DNA of 64,000 nucleotides from Parasedimentitalea denitrificans (GTDB taxonomy: Bacteria; Pseudomonadota; Alphaproteobacteria; Rhodobacterales; Rhodobacteraceae): NCBI RefSeq assembly GCF_011813015.1, contig NZ_QHLQ01000014.1, forward strand, positions 1 through 64,000. Reading direction: 5' to 3'. A program made the translations under genes and the position numbers. Shown here one piece after another: positions 41,464 through 51,100 of this stretch. A model generated the notes under the pieces. It had not been told where the DNA came from, made no database searches, and saw only the letters and a list, made by a program, of their open reading frames with translations. Numbering within the stretch: the stretch's first letter is position 1; the number at the start of each line of letters is the position of its first letter.

Positions 41464-42114
41464 ATGTTACGTATCATTCTTGTCGGAATGTTTTCCTTTG
41501 TGGCGCTGCCCCTGGCGGCAAAGGGGCCGCTGCCCGCGAAATTCACTGTCGACGGGCAGGTGTTGATTTACGACACCGAAATGCAAATTCTGGGAGAAGA
41601 CGTGGAGATGACCGTCGATGACGTCGACGACTTGAAGGACATGCTCAGCAAGCATCCCGAAGTAACCGAACTGCAATTGAACAGTAGCGGCGGTAGTGTG
41701 TTTGCTGGCGAGGAGATGGCGTGGATCGTCATTGGTTTTGGTCTCGACACCACTGTATCCGGAGAATGTATCAGCGCCTGCATAGATCTGTTCCTTGCGG
41801 GCAACAGGCGCAGAATGACATTGGGATCCAAGATGGGGTTCCATCAGCGCCGCTGGTCCCCAAAATCGGTCAAAAGCTATTATGAAAATTGGAGTGCTGA
41901 AGAAGGCTGGGAAACGCCTTTTGACTTTGGCAGTTGGATTTATGCGGACACCCAAACTGAAATCTATCAGCATCTTAAATATCTGATTGAACGGGGTGTC
42001 GATGCCGGGTTTGCAGTTGAAACGCTAAGGGTTGATTCCAGTGCCGAATGGTATCCCTCGCGATTGAAATTAATTGCGGCTGGAGTGCTTCGTGAAGATC
42101 CAATGGCAAATTGA
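41464..42114 (+). CDS. COG3904-like periplasmic ClpP-fold protein
   Basis: A 216-residue exported protein with a signal peptide (MLRIILVGMFSFVALPLAAKG). The body has a ClpP/crotonase-like spiral: LQLNSSGGSVFAGEEMAW, then GECISACIDLFLAGNRR with a Ser where the ClpP nucleophile would lie, then MGFHQ. This matches predicted periplasmic proteins of COG3904; whether it is proteolytic is unproven. The start at ATG 41464 has GGGAG upstream. It sits between metK and trmB, transcribed with the latter. Confidence 0.75.
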   Translation: MLRIILVGMFSFVALPLAAKGPLPAKFTVDGQVLIYDTEMQILGEDVEMTVDDVDDLKDMLSKHPEVTELQLNSSGGSVFAGEEMAWIVIGFGLDTTVSGECISACIDLFLAGNRRRMTLGSKMGFHQRRWSPKSVKSYYENWSAEEGWETPFDFGSWIYADTQTEIYQHLKYLIERGVDAGFAVETLRVDSSAEWYPSRLKLIAAGVLREDPMAN

Positions 42115-42200
42115 TCCGACTAGTGTGACTTGACCCTGCTGGGCAGTTGCGGCACAGGGGCTGCCAATATTGCCGCCGCAGCCGAACAGGAACCTGCCAG

Positions 42201-42959
42201 ATGTCCGACGATCAGACCCCGAGTGACAAGACCAGTGATGCGCCTGCAGGCGTTGGCCATCAAAGCGGAGCCCCTTGGCGCAACTTTTATGGTCGCTTCA
42301 AAGGCAAAACACTAAAGCCTAACCAGAAAACCTATCTGGACGAGGACCTGGGTCCTCTTAGCCCAGGCGCTGTCACTTGGGAGGAAAACCCGGAGCGTAC
42401 AAATCTCGATTTGCAGGCGCTTTTCGGAGGTCGTGATGTTTGGCTCGAGGTTGGTTTCGGCGGGGGCGAGCACTTGGTGCACCAAGCCAGCAATAACCCC
42501 GATGTTGGCATTATAGGAGCAGAGCCTTACGTCAACGGTGTTGCCACGTTGTTGGGCAAGATCCGACAGTCCGAGTGTGACAATATCGCGGTTCACCCTG
42601 GCGACGCACGGGACCTGATGGATGTTTTGCCCGATCAATCAATCTCGCGTGCCTTCTTGCTATATCCCGACCCATGGCCCAAGGCCCGTCACCATCGCCG
42701 GCGGTTCGTGACGCAGGAACACCTAGAACCACTGGCCAAGGTTCTTAAGCCCGGAGCCATCTTCCGCGTTGCCACTGACATTCCTGATTATGTGCGCCAG
42801 ACCAATGAGGAAGTTCCACAGGCTGGTTTTGAACGGCTGACAGTTGAGGGTGAAGACTGGCATCATCCCTGGAGTGATTGGCTTTCTACCCGATACGAGC
42901 AAAAAGCTCTGCGTGAAGGCCGTACCCCTCATTACCTGACTTTCCGGCGTCTTCCCTAA
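42201..42959 (+). CDS. trmB: tRNA (guanine-N7-)-methyltransferase
   Basis: A 252-residue SAM-dependent enzyme forming m7G46 in tRNA. Visible motifs are LEVGFGGGEHLVHQA (SAM loop), IGAEPYVNGVA, YPDPWPKARHHRRRF (the diagnostic TrmB motif) and the C-terminal STRYEQKALREGR. It has an N-terminal extension rich in Ser, Asp and Thr. The start at ATG 42201 is chosen with AGGAA upstream. Confidence 0.95.
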   Translation: MSDDQTPSDKTSDAPAGVGHQSGAPWRNFYGRFKGKTLKPNQKTYLDEDLGPLSPGAVTWEENPERTNLDLQALFGGRDVWLEVGFGGGEHLVHQASNNPDVGIIGAEPYVNGVATLLGKIRQSECDNIAVHPGDARDLMDVLPDQSISRAFLLYPDPWPKARHHRRRFVTQEHLEPLAKVLKPGAIFRVATDIPDYVRQTNEEVPQAGFERLTVEGEDWHHPWSDWLSTRYEQKALREGRTPHYLTFRRLP

Positions 42960-43042
42960 AGCCCTGAGGCGGATAGGTGCTGGACCGTATGCCGCCAATT
43001 CGCTACCGATAGCGCAAACGACTGATTGACGAAGGAACATCC

Positions 43043-44395
43043 ATGTCTGCTCACGGCACTCCGATCCCGATGACCTCTCACCGCTGTGGCCCGCTCAAGG
43101 GCGTGGCTGAGGTGCCTGGTGACAAGTCGATCTCACATCGCTCTTTGATCCTAGGTGCTATGGCGGTTGGTGAAACGAAGATCACCGGGTTGCTTGAGGG
43201 CGAAGATGTGCTGGACACCGCCAAGGCAATGCAGGCTTTTGGCGCCGAGGTGACCAACCATGGTGGCGGCGAATGGTCAGTGTTTGGCGTCGGTGTTGGT
43301 GGCTTTGCCGAGCCGGACAATGTGATTGACTGCGGCAACTCGGGCACTGGTGTGCGGTTGATCATGGGCACCATGGCGACCTCACCGATTAGCGTGACAT
43401 TTACCGGTGACGCCAGCCTGAACAGTCGCCCAATGGCGCGGGTCACCGATCCGCTGGCACTATTTGGCGCACAGACTGTTGGTCGCAAGGGCGGTCGCCT
43501 GCCGATGACCATCGTCGGCGCAGCAGATCCAGTTCCAGTTCGGTATGTGGTGCCGGTTCCGTCTGCTCAGGTGAAATCGGCTGTTCTTCTGGCTGGCCTG
43601 AACGCACCCGGTGAAACTGTAGTTGTCGAAAAAGAAGCCACCCGCGATCATTCTGAGCGGATGCTGGCTGGATTTGGCGCCGACATTACGGTGGAAGAGA
43701 CTGATGAAGGCCGGGTGATCACCCTGAAAGGCCAGCCGGAGCTGAAGCCGCAGTCGATTATCGTGCCACGTGATCCATCCAGTGCTGCCTTTCCGGTTTG
43801 CGCAGCCCTGATCACCGAAGGGTCTGACGTACTGGTGCCCAATATTGGCCTGAACCCAACCCGCGCGGGGCTGTATTTTACCTTGCAAGACATGGGCGCG
43901 GATCTGACCTTTGAAAACATGCGCGAAGAAGGCGGCGAACCTGTTGCCGACCTTCGTGCCAAGTATTCGCCCAACATGAAGGGGATTGAAGTTCCCCCGT
44001 CTCGGGCTGCATCGATGATCGACGAATACCCGGTGCTGTCTGTGGTGGCCTCGTTCGCCACTGGCAAGACCATGATGGCGGGCGTCAAAGAGCTTCGGGT
44101 TAAGGAAAGCGATCGGATTGACGCCATGGCCAAGGGCCTGCGCGCCAATGGTGTGACCGTTGATGAGGGCGAAGATTGGTGGTCGGTCGAGGGGCTGGGC
44201 ATTGATGGCGTGCCGGGCGGCGAGAGCTGTGACAGCGTGCTGGATCACCGCATTGCAATGTCGTTCATGGTGATGGGCATGGGCTCACAGAAGGCTGTGT
44301 CTGTGAACGACGGCAGCCCGATTGCCACGTCTTTCCCCATTTTTGAAAGCCTGATGGGCAACCTTGGTGCCCGGCTGACCCGCGACAATCACTAA
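43043..44395 (+). CDS. aroA: 3-phosphoshikimate 1-carboxyvinyltransferase, class II-type
   Basis: A 450-residue EPSP synthase of the shikimate pathway. The motifs used to define class II (CP4-like) EPSPS are present: [14 protein letters not shown] (R-x-H-x-E), SAQVK (S-A-Q-x-K) and NPTR (N-x-T-R). At the loop where the Agrobacterium CP4 enzyme has Ala (GNAATG), this protein has Gly (GNSGTG), as in sensitive enzymes. It precedes a small membrane-protein gene and cmk in a tight operon. Confidence 0.95.
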   Translation: MSAHGTPIPMTSHRCGPLKGVAEVPGDKSISHRSLILGAMAVGETKITGLLEGEDVLDTAKAMQAFGAEVTNHGGGEWSVFGVGVGGFAEPDNVIDCGNSGTGVRLIMGTMATSPISVTFTGDASLNSRPMARVTDPLALFGAQTVGRKGGRLPMTIVGAADPVPVRYVVPVPSAQVKSAVLLAGLNAPGETVVVEKEATRDHSERMLAGFGADITVEETDEGRVITLKGQPELKPQSIIVPRDPSSAAFPVCAALITEGSDVLVPNIGLNPTRAGLYFTLQDMGADLTFENMREEGGEPVADLRAKYSPNMKGIEVPPSRAASMIDEYPVLSVVASFATGKTMMAGVKELRVKESDRIDAMAKGLRANGVTVDEGEDWWSVEGLGIDGVPGGESCDSVLDHRIAMSFMVMGMGSQKAVSVNDGSPIATSFPIFESLMGNLGARLTRDNH

Positions 44396-44405
44396 GGGAC
44401 TGCTG

Positions 44406-44939
44406 ATGTCGCATTGGGCCCCTGCCAGACAAGTGCTTGTAGCCTATTGGTTGTGCTTCGCTGCGGCTTTGGGGGTCTATGCGGCCATGGTGACATGGAC
44501 ACTGCCAGGCATTGCAGCCGAGGCCGGGGGGCTAACGCCTTTTGACATGCGCCCCTTTGGTTATTCGCACGACGAGGCCCTGGCGTTCTTGTCGGCGCTA
44601 ACGGACGAAGGTCGCAGGCTATATACTGGCCCGCAGAAGATGTTGGATGCAGTTTACCCGGCTTTTCTGGCCATCGTGCTGGCAGGGGCAGTCAAACACC
44701 TGTTCCCGCGCGGGGTACTTTATTCGCTCATGATGGCCTGCATCGTAGCCGGAATGGCGGCGGATTATCTGGAGAATATGCGTGTCGCGATAATGTTGGC
44801 GGGGGAGACCAGCCCTGATGCCATCGCAGCGGCGGCGCGCGCAACGGTTCTGAAATCATCTCTGACCGGGATTGCAATGATTGTTATACTTGGGCGGTTG
44901 ATCCGTACCGTCTGGCACAAATGGACAAAAAATGACTGA
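44406..44939 (+). CDS. Hypothetical four-span membrane protein
   Basis: A 177-residue protein of unknown function with four predicted spans: [20 protein letters not shown], a central span [35 protein letters not shown] and a C-terminal [14 protein letters not shown]. It lies 10 bp after aroA and overlaps the start of cmk by 8 bp, so it belongs to the aroA-cmk operon. I do not recognise a domain. Confidence 0.8.
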   Translation: MSHWAPARQVLVAYWLCFAAALGVYAAMVTWTLPGIAAEAGGLTPFDMRPFGYSHDEALAFLSALTDEGRRLYTGPQKMLDAVYPAFLAIVLAGAVKHLFPRGVLYSLMMACIVAGMAADYLENMRVAIMLAGETSPDAIAAAARATVLKSSLTGIAMIVILGRLIRTVWHKWTKND

Positions 44940-45549
44940 TAGCTTTACCATCGCAATCGACGGACCCGCAGCAGCGGGCAAGGGCACGATATCCAAGGCG
45001 GTTGCGACCGAGTTTGGCTTTGCTTACCTAGATACCGGTCTGTTGTATCGGGCTGTCGGAGCGCGCGTATTGACAGGGGTAGATCCAATCGAGGCTGCCC
45101 AGACTTTGCAACCCGAAGACCTGGACCGTGATGACCTGCGCACAGCCGAGGTAGCACAGGCGGCATCCAAAGTTGCGGTGATTAGTGAAGTCCGCTCGGC
45201 GTTGGTAGATTTTCAGCGCGCCTTTGCCCGTCGTGCAGGGGGCGCTGTTCTGGATGGGCGCGACATTGGCACTGTGATCTGCCCGAATGCGGAGGCGAAG
45301 CTATATGTCACCGCCAGCGCCGAGGTGCGGGCCAAACGGCGGTTTCTGGAGCTGACCGGCAAGGGCGAAGTGACATCACTGGAAACGGTTCTGGCAGATG
45401 TGAAGATGCGTGACGACCGGGATATGAACCGAGCTGAGGCGCCGATGAAGCCTGCCGAGGATGCTGTCGTAATTGATACCAGTGATTTGAGCATCGAACA
45501 GGCGCTAGAGTTGGCGTTAAAGACCATCGAAGCCGTACGACGAACATAA
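44932..45549 (+). CDS. cmk: Cytidylate kinase
   Basis: A 205-residue NMP kinase that phosphorylates CMP and dCMP. The N-terminal P-loop is [13 protein letters not shown] (about 9-21). [11 protein letters not shown] and [16 protein letters not shown] are the CMP-binding motifs. The cmk-rpsA order is conserved across proteobacteria. It overlaps the preceding membrane-protein gene by 8 bp. Confidence 0.96.
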   Translation: MTDSFTIAIDGPAAAGKGTISKAVATEFGFAYLDTGLLYRAVGARVLTGVDPIEAAQTLQPEDLDRDDLRTAEVAQAASKVAVISEVRSALVDFQRAFARRAGGAVLDGRDIGTVICPNAEAKLYVTASAEVRAKRRFLELTGKGEVTSLETVLADVKMRDDRDMNRAEAPMKPAEDAVVIDTSDLSIEQALELALKTIEAVRRT

Positions 45550-45553
45550 GCCC

Positions 45554-45709
45554 TTATTGGTTGATGGTGCGGCGCGCGAAATTCAACACCGCGGTCTCGC
45601 CTTCTAATTCTTCCATAAAATACACGGTTGCAAACGACGGTTCTACTTGCGCCGGTAAGAGAATCCGAATATATCGCGCGCTGTCAGTATAGAGGCGGCT
45701 AACGTCCAC
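45554..45709 (-). CDS. Possible 51-residue antisense ORF between cmk and rpsA
   Basis: On the minus strand a GTG at 45709 opens 51 codons to TAA at 45554-45556 (MDVSRLYTDSARY … NFARRTINQ). The translation looks protein-like, with a hydrophobic YIRILLP and an acidic FMEELEGE block. No ribosome site or homologue is visible to me and it lies antisense to the 3' region of cmk transcripts. It may be chance. Confidence 0.25.
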   Translation of the reverse strand: MDVSRLYTDSARYIRILLPAQVEPSFATVYFMEELEGETAVLNFARRTINQ

Positions 45710-45724
45710 ACGGCATTATGAGCA

Positions 45725-45760
45725 GGGCTGGGGAATACTCCGGCCCTTTGTGTTTGTTTG
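45725..45760 (+). terminator. Hairpin with T-rich tail before rpsA
   Basis: GGGCTGGGG and CTCCGGCCC pair around an AATA loop (wobbles allowed), followed by TTTGTGTTTGTTTG. It could end cmk transcription or attenuate rpsA; the rpsA start is 100 bp further on. Confidence 0.6.
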
Positions 45761-45859
45761 CTTATACCGTTTGTGCGGCGCCCATATTGACCAAACCCCA
45801 AGACCGGCGGAGACAACCGCACGGCCAGAAAACAAATGTAAAAGGAAACATGAGACCTC

Positions 45860-47539
45860 ATGGCTCAAAACGTATCTATGGAGGACTTCGAAGCCCTTCT
45901 TAACGAAAGCTTCGAAATGGACACCCCTGATGAGGGTTCCGTTGTAAAAGGCAAAGTCATCGCGATTGAAGCGGGGCAGGCCATCATCGACGTCGGCTAC
46001 AAAATGGAAGGCCGCGTTGATCTGAAAGAATTCTCCAATCCAGGTGAAGAAGCTGAATTGGCTGTTGGCGACGAGGTCGAAGTCTACCTGCGTTCCGCTG
46101 AAAATGCCAAAGGCGAAGCCGTTATCTCGCGTGAGATGGCTCGCCGTGAAGAAGCTTGGGATCGTCTGGAAAAGGCTTACGCAAACGAAGAGCGCGTCGA
46201 TGGCGCAATCTTTGGTCGCGTCAAAGGTGGCTTTACTGTCGACCTCGGCGGCGCAGTTGCGTTCTTGCCCGGTTCGCAGGTTGACGTCCGTCCCGTACGT
46301 GACGCTGGCCCTCTGATGGGTCTGAAGCAGCCGTTCCAGGTTCTGAAAATGGACCGCCGTCGTGGCAACATCGTTGTATCGCGTCGTGCGATCCTCGAAG
46401 AGTCCCGTGCCGAACAGCGCGCCGAAGTTATTGCTAACCTGACCGAAGGTCAGGCTGTTGACGGTGTTGTCAAGAACATCACCGAATACGGTGCGTTTGT
46501 TGACCTAGGCGGCGTAGACGGCCTGCTGCACGTCACAGACATGGCATGGCGTCGTGTGAACCACCCATCCGAGATCCTGACAATCGGTGAGACCGTTAAG
46601 GTCCAGGTTATCAAGATCAACAAAGAGACCCACCGTATCTCCTTGGGCATGAAACAGCTGCAGGACGATCCATGGGATCTGGTTGCTGCTAAGTTCCCAC
46701 TGGAAACTGTGCACACTGGTCGCGTCACCAACATCACCGACTACGGTGCATTTGTTGAGCTAGAGCCAGGTGTTGAAGGTCTGGTTCACGTGTCCGAGAT
46801 GTCCTGGACCAAGAAAAACATCCACCCAGGCAAGATCGTTTCGACCAGCCAGGAAGTGGAAGTGATGGTTCTGGATATCGACAGCTCCAAGCGTCGCGTA
46901 TCCCTGGGTCTCAAGCAGACACAGCGTAACCCATGGGAAGTTTTCGCAGAAGCACACCCTGAGGGCACCGAAGTCGAAGGCGAAGTCAAGAACATCACCG
47001 AATTCGGTCTGTTCATTGGTCTCGAAGGCGACATCGACGGCATGGTTCACCTGTCCGACCTGTCCTGGGACGAGCGCGGCGAAGATGCGATCCAGAGCTA
47101 CCACAAGAACGACGTTGTTCAGGCGGTTGTCTCCGAGGTTGATGTTGAGAAAGAGCGTATCTCTCTCTCGATCAAAAACCTGGGTGGCGACAAGTTCGCT
47201 GAAGCAACTGGCGGCGTGAAGCGCGGAACGATCGTAACTGTTGAAGTTACAGCGATCGAAGAAGGCGGTATCGAAGTTGTGTATGAAGGCATGAAGTCCT
47301 TCATCCGTCGCTCCGACCTGTCCCGTGACCGTGCTGAACAGCGCCCTGAGCGTTTCAACGTTGGCGACAAGGTTGATGTTCGCATCACTAACGTTGACAG
47401 CAAAACACGTCGTCTGGGTCTGTCGATCAAGGCGCGTGAAATTGCTGAAGAAAAAGAAGCAGTGGCACAGTATGGCTCCTCGGACTCCGGCGCATCGCTG
47501 GGCGACATCCTGGGCGCAGCACTGAAGTCGGGCGACTGA
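45860..47539 (+). CDS. rpsA: 30S ribosomal protein S1
   Basis: A 559-residue protein with six S1 RNA-binding repeats. The strongest are the EYGAFVDLGGVDGLLHVTDM, DYGAFVELEPGVEGLVHVSE and EFGLFIGLEGDIDGMVHLSD blocks (about 215-400). S1 tethers mRNAs to the 30S subunit during initiation. Codon use is strongly biased towards GTT/GGT/CGT-type codons, as in highly expressed genes. A GGAAA site precedes the ATG and a strong terminator follows. Confidence 0.98.
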   Translation: MAQNVSMEDFEALLNESFEMDTPDEGSVVKGKVIAIEAGQAIIDVGYKMEGRVDLKEFSNPGEEAELAVGDEVEVYLRSAENAKGEAVISREMARREEAWDRLEKAYANEERVDGAIFGRVKGGFTVDLGGAVAFLPGSQVDVRPVRDAGPLMGLKQPFQVLKMDRRRGNIVVSRRAILEESRAEQRAEVIANLTEGQAVDGVVKNITEYGAFVDLGGVDGLLHVTDMAWRRVNHPSEILTIGETVKVQVIKINKETHRISLGMKQLQDDPWDLVAAKFPLETVHTGRVTNITDYGAFVELEPGVEGLVHVSEMSWTKKNIHPGKIVSTSQEVEVMVLDIDSSKRRVSLGLKQTQRNPWEVFAEAHPEGTEVEGEVKNITEFGLFIGLEGDIDGMVHLSDLSWDERGEDAIQSYHKNDVVQAVVSEVDVEKERISLSIKNLGGDKFAEATGGVKRGTIVTVEVTAIEEGGIEVVYEGMKSFIRRSDLSRDRAEQRPERFNVGDKVDVRITNVDSKTRRLGLSIKAREIAEEKEAVAQYGSSDSGASLGDILGAALKSGD

Positions 47540-47570
47540 TCTTCAGCTCTCTTTAGAGATACAAACAATA

Positions 47571-47601
47571 AAAAGCCCCGCTCAACAGCGGGGCTTTTTT
47601 T
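47571..47601 (+). terminator. Intrinsic terminator of rpsA
   Basis: AAAAGCCCCGC pairs exactly with GCGGGGCTTTT around TCAACA, with extra T beyond. It begins 32 bp past the rpsA stop. Confidence 0.95.
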
Positions 47602-47884
47602 GAATGAAAAGTCGGTTGTTCGTGATCCGAACGAAGCATCGGGTAGCTATGACGTTGCTCCGAATCAATTGCCTTTCTCTGTTCTCGGTTGCGTAGCGAC
47701 TTGCTGAAATGCTGCGACAACGGTTCAGAAGGGCGTAAATAGCTCTTCTATAAGCAAAATTTCGCTCGATACGGGGCGATTTGACGGTTTAGTGCTGCGG
47801 TTTCTGTTCCCGCATCCATATGTTTTGTCCTATAGTCGTTTCAAATCACTTAGCTTTTACCGTTGGCTTGGGAGGGCCTGGAAT

Positions 47885-48166
47885 ATGATCCGCTCAGAAC
47901 TGATTCAGAAGATTGCAGACGAAAACCCACACCTGTATCAACGAGACGTTGAGCGGATCGTTAATACAGTGTTTGAGGAAGTCACAGGCGCGATGTCGCG
48001 CGGTGATCGGGTAGAACTGCGTGGATTTGGCGCCTTTTCGGTGAAAAAGCGTGACTCGCGCGTGGGCCGCAATCCTCGCACTGGTGAAACGGTTCAAGTT
48101 GATGAAAAGCATGTCCCGTTCTTTAAGACCGGCAAGTTGCTGCGGGACCGTTTGAACGGAAAATAA
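47885..48166 (+). CDS. ihfB: Integration host factor subunit beta
   Basis: A 93-residue DNA-bending protein of the HU/IHF family. The beta-ribbon arm has [12 protein letters not shown] with the intercalating proline, and the C-terminal segment is [16 protein letters not shown]. The start at ATG 47885 (GGGAGG upstream) yields [15 protein letters not shown], typical of IhfB. The rpsA-ihfB-lapA-trpF order is common in alphaproteobacteria. The gap before it (47602-47884) holds the promoter. Confidence 0.96.
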   Translation: MIRSELIQKIADENPHLYQRDVERIVNTVFEEVTGAMSRGDRVELRGFGAFSVKKRDSRVGRNPRTGETVQVDEKHVPFFKTGKLLRDRLNGK

Positions 48167-48170
48167 ACTG

Positions 48171-48521
48171 ATGCGTTATGTTCGCTATGCCTTCTGGGTT
48201 CCTCTCGGGATTGTCCTGATCTCTGTGAGCTTGGCCAATAGTGCCATTGTTGACCTAAAGCTGATGCCAGATGCAGTGGCAGAGTTGCTAGGCTTCAACC
48301 CCAGCATCTCTCTACCATTGTTTGTGGTTGTTCTGGGCGGGATCGCCACGGGCTTGATTGTTGGCTTTGTCTGGGAATGGATCCGCGAACACAAACACCG
48401 TCGTGCTGCTGGTGGGAACGCCCGCGAGGTGCGTAAATTGTCACGTGAAGTGAACAAGCTGAAAACGCAAAAGAACGCGGGCAAGGACGAAGTTCTGGCT
48501 ATTCTTGAAGACGCCAATTGA
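48171..48521 (+). CDS. LapA-domain (DUF1049) membrane protein
   Basis: A 116-residue protein with two spans ([40 protein letters not shown]) and a basic coiled C-terminal tail ([17 protein letters not shown]). This matches lipopolysaccharide assembly protein A domain proteins (DUF1049). It lies 4 bp after ihfB and 10 bp before the trpF start. Confidence 0.85.
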   Translation: MRYVRYAFWVPLGIVLISVSLANSAIVDLKLMPDAVAELLGFNPSISLPLFVVVLGGIATGLIVGFVWEWIREHKHRRAAGGNAREVRKLSREVNKLKTQKNAGKDEVLAILEDAN

Positions 48522-48531
48522 GGCCAGACTG

Positions 48532-49179
48532 ATGAGTGACATTCGGGTCAAAATCTGCGGTTTGCGCAGAGAAGAAGACGTGACCGCAGCGGCGCAGGCT
48601 GGCGCCGCATATGTGGGGTTTGTTTTCTTCCCCAAATCTCCGCGCCATGTGCAGATAGAGGACGCTGCAGCTCTGGCTGCTCTGGCTCCGATTGGTCTGT
48701 GCAAGGTAGCATTGACGGTGAATGCCAGTGATGCAGAACTGGACGCCATCACCGCAAAGGTGCCGCTGGACATGTTACAATTGCATGGCTCTGAAAGCCC
48801 TGAACGCGTTGCCGAAGTAAAGGCACGCTATGGATTGCCTGTGATGAAGGCTATTGGCGTGGCGGATGCATCCGACCTGCCTCAGATTGATGCCTACTCG
48901 GCAGTTGCCGACCAGTTGCTGATTGATGCCAAACCAACTAAGGACGCTGATTTGCCGGGTGGTAATGGACTGTCATTTGACTGGCGCCTTTTGGCTGGGC
49001 GTAAATACTGGCAACGTCCCTGGATGCTGGCAGGCGGTCTGACCCCCGATAACGTGACCGAGGCTGTTCGGATGACGGGGGCCAACCAGGTAGATGTTTC
49101 CTCAGGGGTTGAGACCGCGCCGGGCCAGAAGGATCAGGATCTTATCCGTGCTTTTGTCGGAGCTGCATCCAGCTCTTGA
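48532..49179 (+). CDS. trpF: Phosphoribosylanthranilate isomerase
   Basis: A 215-residue TIM-barrel isomerase of tryptophan synthesis. The start [12 protein letters not shown] contains the catalytic Cys, and [13 protein letters not shown] and [10 protein letters not shown] (phosphate site) follow. The catalytic Asp lies in LLIDAKP. The ATG at 48532 with GAGG upstream fits better than 48505, which overlaps the LapA gene. trpB follows after a 181-bp gap with a palindrome. Confidence 0.95.
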   Translation: MSDIRVKICGLRREEDVTAAAQAGAAYVGFVFFPKSPRHVQIEDAAALAALAPIGLCKVALTVNASDAELDAITAKVPLDMLQLHGSESPERVAEVKARYGLPVMKAIGVADASDLPQIDAYSAVADQLLIDAKPTKDADLPGGNGLSFDWRLLAGRKYWQRPWMLAGGLTPDNVTEAVRMTGANQVDVSSGVETAPGQKDQDLIRAFVGAASSS

Positions 49180-49196
49180 TTTAGTGCACAGGCTTA

Positions 49197-49217
49197 GGCA
49201 ACGCAGACTGCGTTGCC
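49197..49217. terminator. Palindrome between trpF and trpB
   Basis: GGCAACGCAG and CTGCGTTGCC are exact inverted repeats around a single A. It has no T-run, so it may be a weak terminator, an RNA stabiliser or an operator between the two trp genes. Confidence 0.5.
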
Positions 49218-49360
49218 TCTTCGTGAAAACGGAGTAAGAAACGGTCATTGGAACTGAATTTGGCATACAGGTTGTGTTTGTCGGCAAGGGAAGTGCAAAA
49301 ACGGGTTCCTCTCGGTGAATTTGCGCTTTAGAACCGTTTCAACTGATGACGGAGACAGCA

Positions 49361-50614
49361 ATGGCCGAAGATCTATTCAACAGCTTCATGAACGGACCCG
49401 ACGAGCAAGGCCGCTTTGGCATTTTCGGCGGACGGTTTGTGTCAGAGACGCTCATGCCCCTGATCCTCAGCCTTGAGGAAGAGTACAACCGGGCCAAAGA
49501 TGACGACAGTTTCTGGGCCGAGATGAAGGACTTGTGGACTCACTATGTTGGACGTCCAAGCCCTCTGTATCATGCCGAGCGTCTGAGCGAGCATTTGGGT
49601 GGGGCGAAAATCTATCTAAAGCGCGACGAGTTGAACCATACCGGCGCTCACAAGGTGAACAACGTACTGGGCCAGATTATTCTGGCGCGCCGTATGGGCA
49701 AGACGCGTATCATTGCCGAAACTGGTGCAGGTCAGCACGGCGTTGCGACTGCCACAGTCTGTGCCAAGTTTGGCTTGAAGTGTGTCGTTTACATGGGTGC
49801 CCATGATGTGCAGCGCCAAGCACCCAACGTATTCCGCATGCGCCTGCTAGGCGCTGAGGTTATTCCGGTGACATCGGGTCGCGGCACACTGAAGGATGCG
49901 ATGAACGACGCGCTGCGTGACTGGGTTACCAACGTCAATGATACATTCTATTGCATAGGAACCGCTGCAGGTCCGCACCCATATCCTGCGATGGTGCGTG
50001 ATTTTCAGTCGATCATTGGCAAGGAAGTCCGCTGGCAATTGGCCGAGCAAGAGGGCGAAGGCCGTCTACCGGACACTCTCATTGCGGCCATTGGCGGTGG
50101 CTCAAACGCAATTGGCCTGTTCCACCCGTTCCTTGATGACAAATCGGTTCGCATCATTGGCGTTGAAGCTGGCGGCAAGGGGGTTGACGAAAAGATGCAG
50201 CACTGCGCGTCTTTGACCGGTGGTCGCCCTGGTGTTCTGCACGGAAACCGTACCTATTTGTTGCAGGATGACGACGGCCAGATCCAAGAAGGGTTCTCAA
50301 TCTCGGCAGGCCTAGATTACCCTGGCATCGGTCCTGAGCACTCTTGGCTGCATGATACCAAGCGGGCCGAATATGTTTCGATCACAGATATCGAGGCATT
50401 GGAGGCGTTTCAGCTGAGCTGTGCAATGGAGGGTATCATCCCCGCATTGGAACCAAGCCATGCACTGGCCCATGTCATGAAAATCGCACCTGACTTGCCC
50501 AAGGACCACATCATCGTAATGAACATGTGTGGACGCGGTGATAAGGACGTCTTTACAGTTGCTCGACATCTTGGCTTTGACATGTCGGATACCGAGGGCC
50601 GTGATATCGACTAA
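49361..50614 (+). CDS. trpB: Tryptophan synthase beta chain
   Basis: A 417-residue PLP enzyme joining indole and serine. The PLP Lys98 lies in [24 protein letters not shown] and GGGSNAIG, the phosphate-binding loop, are both intact. The start is ATG 49361 with GGAG seven bases upstream; the ATG at 49346 would add five residues. trpA, usually next, is not in this place; a chemoreceptor gene follows instead. Confidence 0.97.
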   Translation: MAEDLFNSFMNGPDEQGRFGIFGGRFVSETLMPLILSLEEEYNRAKDDDSFWAEMKDLWTHYVGRPSPLYHAERLSEHLGGAKIYLKRDELNHTGAHKVNNVLGQIILARRMGKTRIIAETGAGQHGVATATVCAKFGLKCVVYMGAHDVQRQAPNVFRMRLLGAEVIPVTSGRGTLKDAMNDALRDWVTNVNDTFYCIGTAAGPHPYPAMVRDFQSIIGKEVRWQLAEQEGEGRLPDTLIAAIGGGSNAIGLFHPFLDDKSVRIIGVEAGGKGVDEKMQHCASLTGGRPGVLHGNRTYLLQDDDGQIQEGFSISAGLDYPGIGPEHSWLHDTKRAEYVSITDIEALEAFQLSCAMEGIIPALEPSHALAHVMKIAPDLPKDHIIVMNMCGRGDKDVFTVARHLGFDMSDTEGRDID

Positions 50615-50655
50615 GCAGAACCTGTATTGTCGTCGGGACTGTTCGTCCCCGAAAT

Positions 50656-50690
50656 ACGGCGACCTTCCACTCTAGGAGGGGCGCCGTTTT
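50656..50690 (+). terminator. Probable terminator of trpB
   Basis: A CGGCG-A-CCTTCC / GGAGGGGCGCCG imperfect stem is followed by TTTTC. It lies 42 bp after trpB. The rest of the gap to 51100 is a 400-bp leader region in which I see no gene. Confidence 0.6.
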
Positions 50691-51100
50691 CGTTGTTCGG
50701 TTAACGCAACGTGGGCTCTACATGTTGAGTGCGAGCCCTGAATGTTGGTTATTGGATATCGTTATCCTTACATTCTGTGCAAAAGGCTCTCTGGATCAGT
50801 TTCTTGTTTTACGTGTGCTTCGGACCGTAGAGCGGGAATGAAAGGAGGCCTGCTCTTTCCGAATGAGTGGTAACTCTTTGAATGAAACCCGATCTTTCCG
50901 ATAGAGGGGCATAGGAAATTCAACTATAGCGGTATCAAATCTGGATGTGGCGACGGCCATTTGGAGAAAGGAGAGGAAACCTTCTCAATTCAATAAAAGG
51001 AAAGAGGGGAACATTAAGTACTTAGCAGGGTTTTTGCACATAACAATCGTGAAGCTGCCCTAAGTTTGGGACGAAACGGCGATTTCAGGAGGCACGGTTA

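Noticed and set aside
51061..51085. TAAGTTT … GGCGATTT resembles a sigma-28 (flagellar) promoter before the chemoreceptor gene
   Set aside because: Transcription would start inside the ribosome-binding site at about 51087-51092, leaving no usable leader; the spacing is also off by one.
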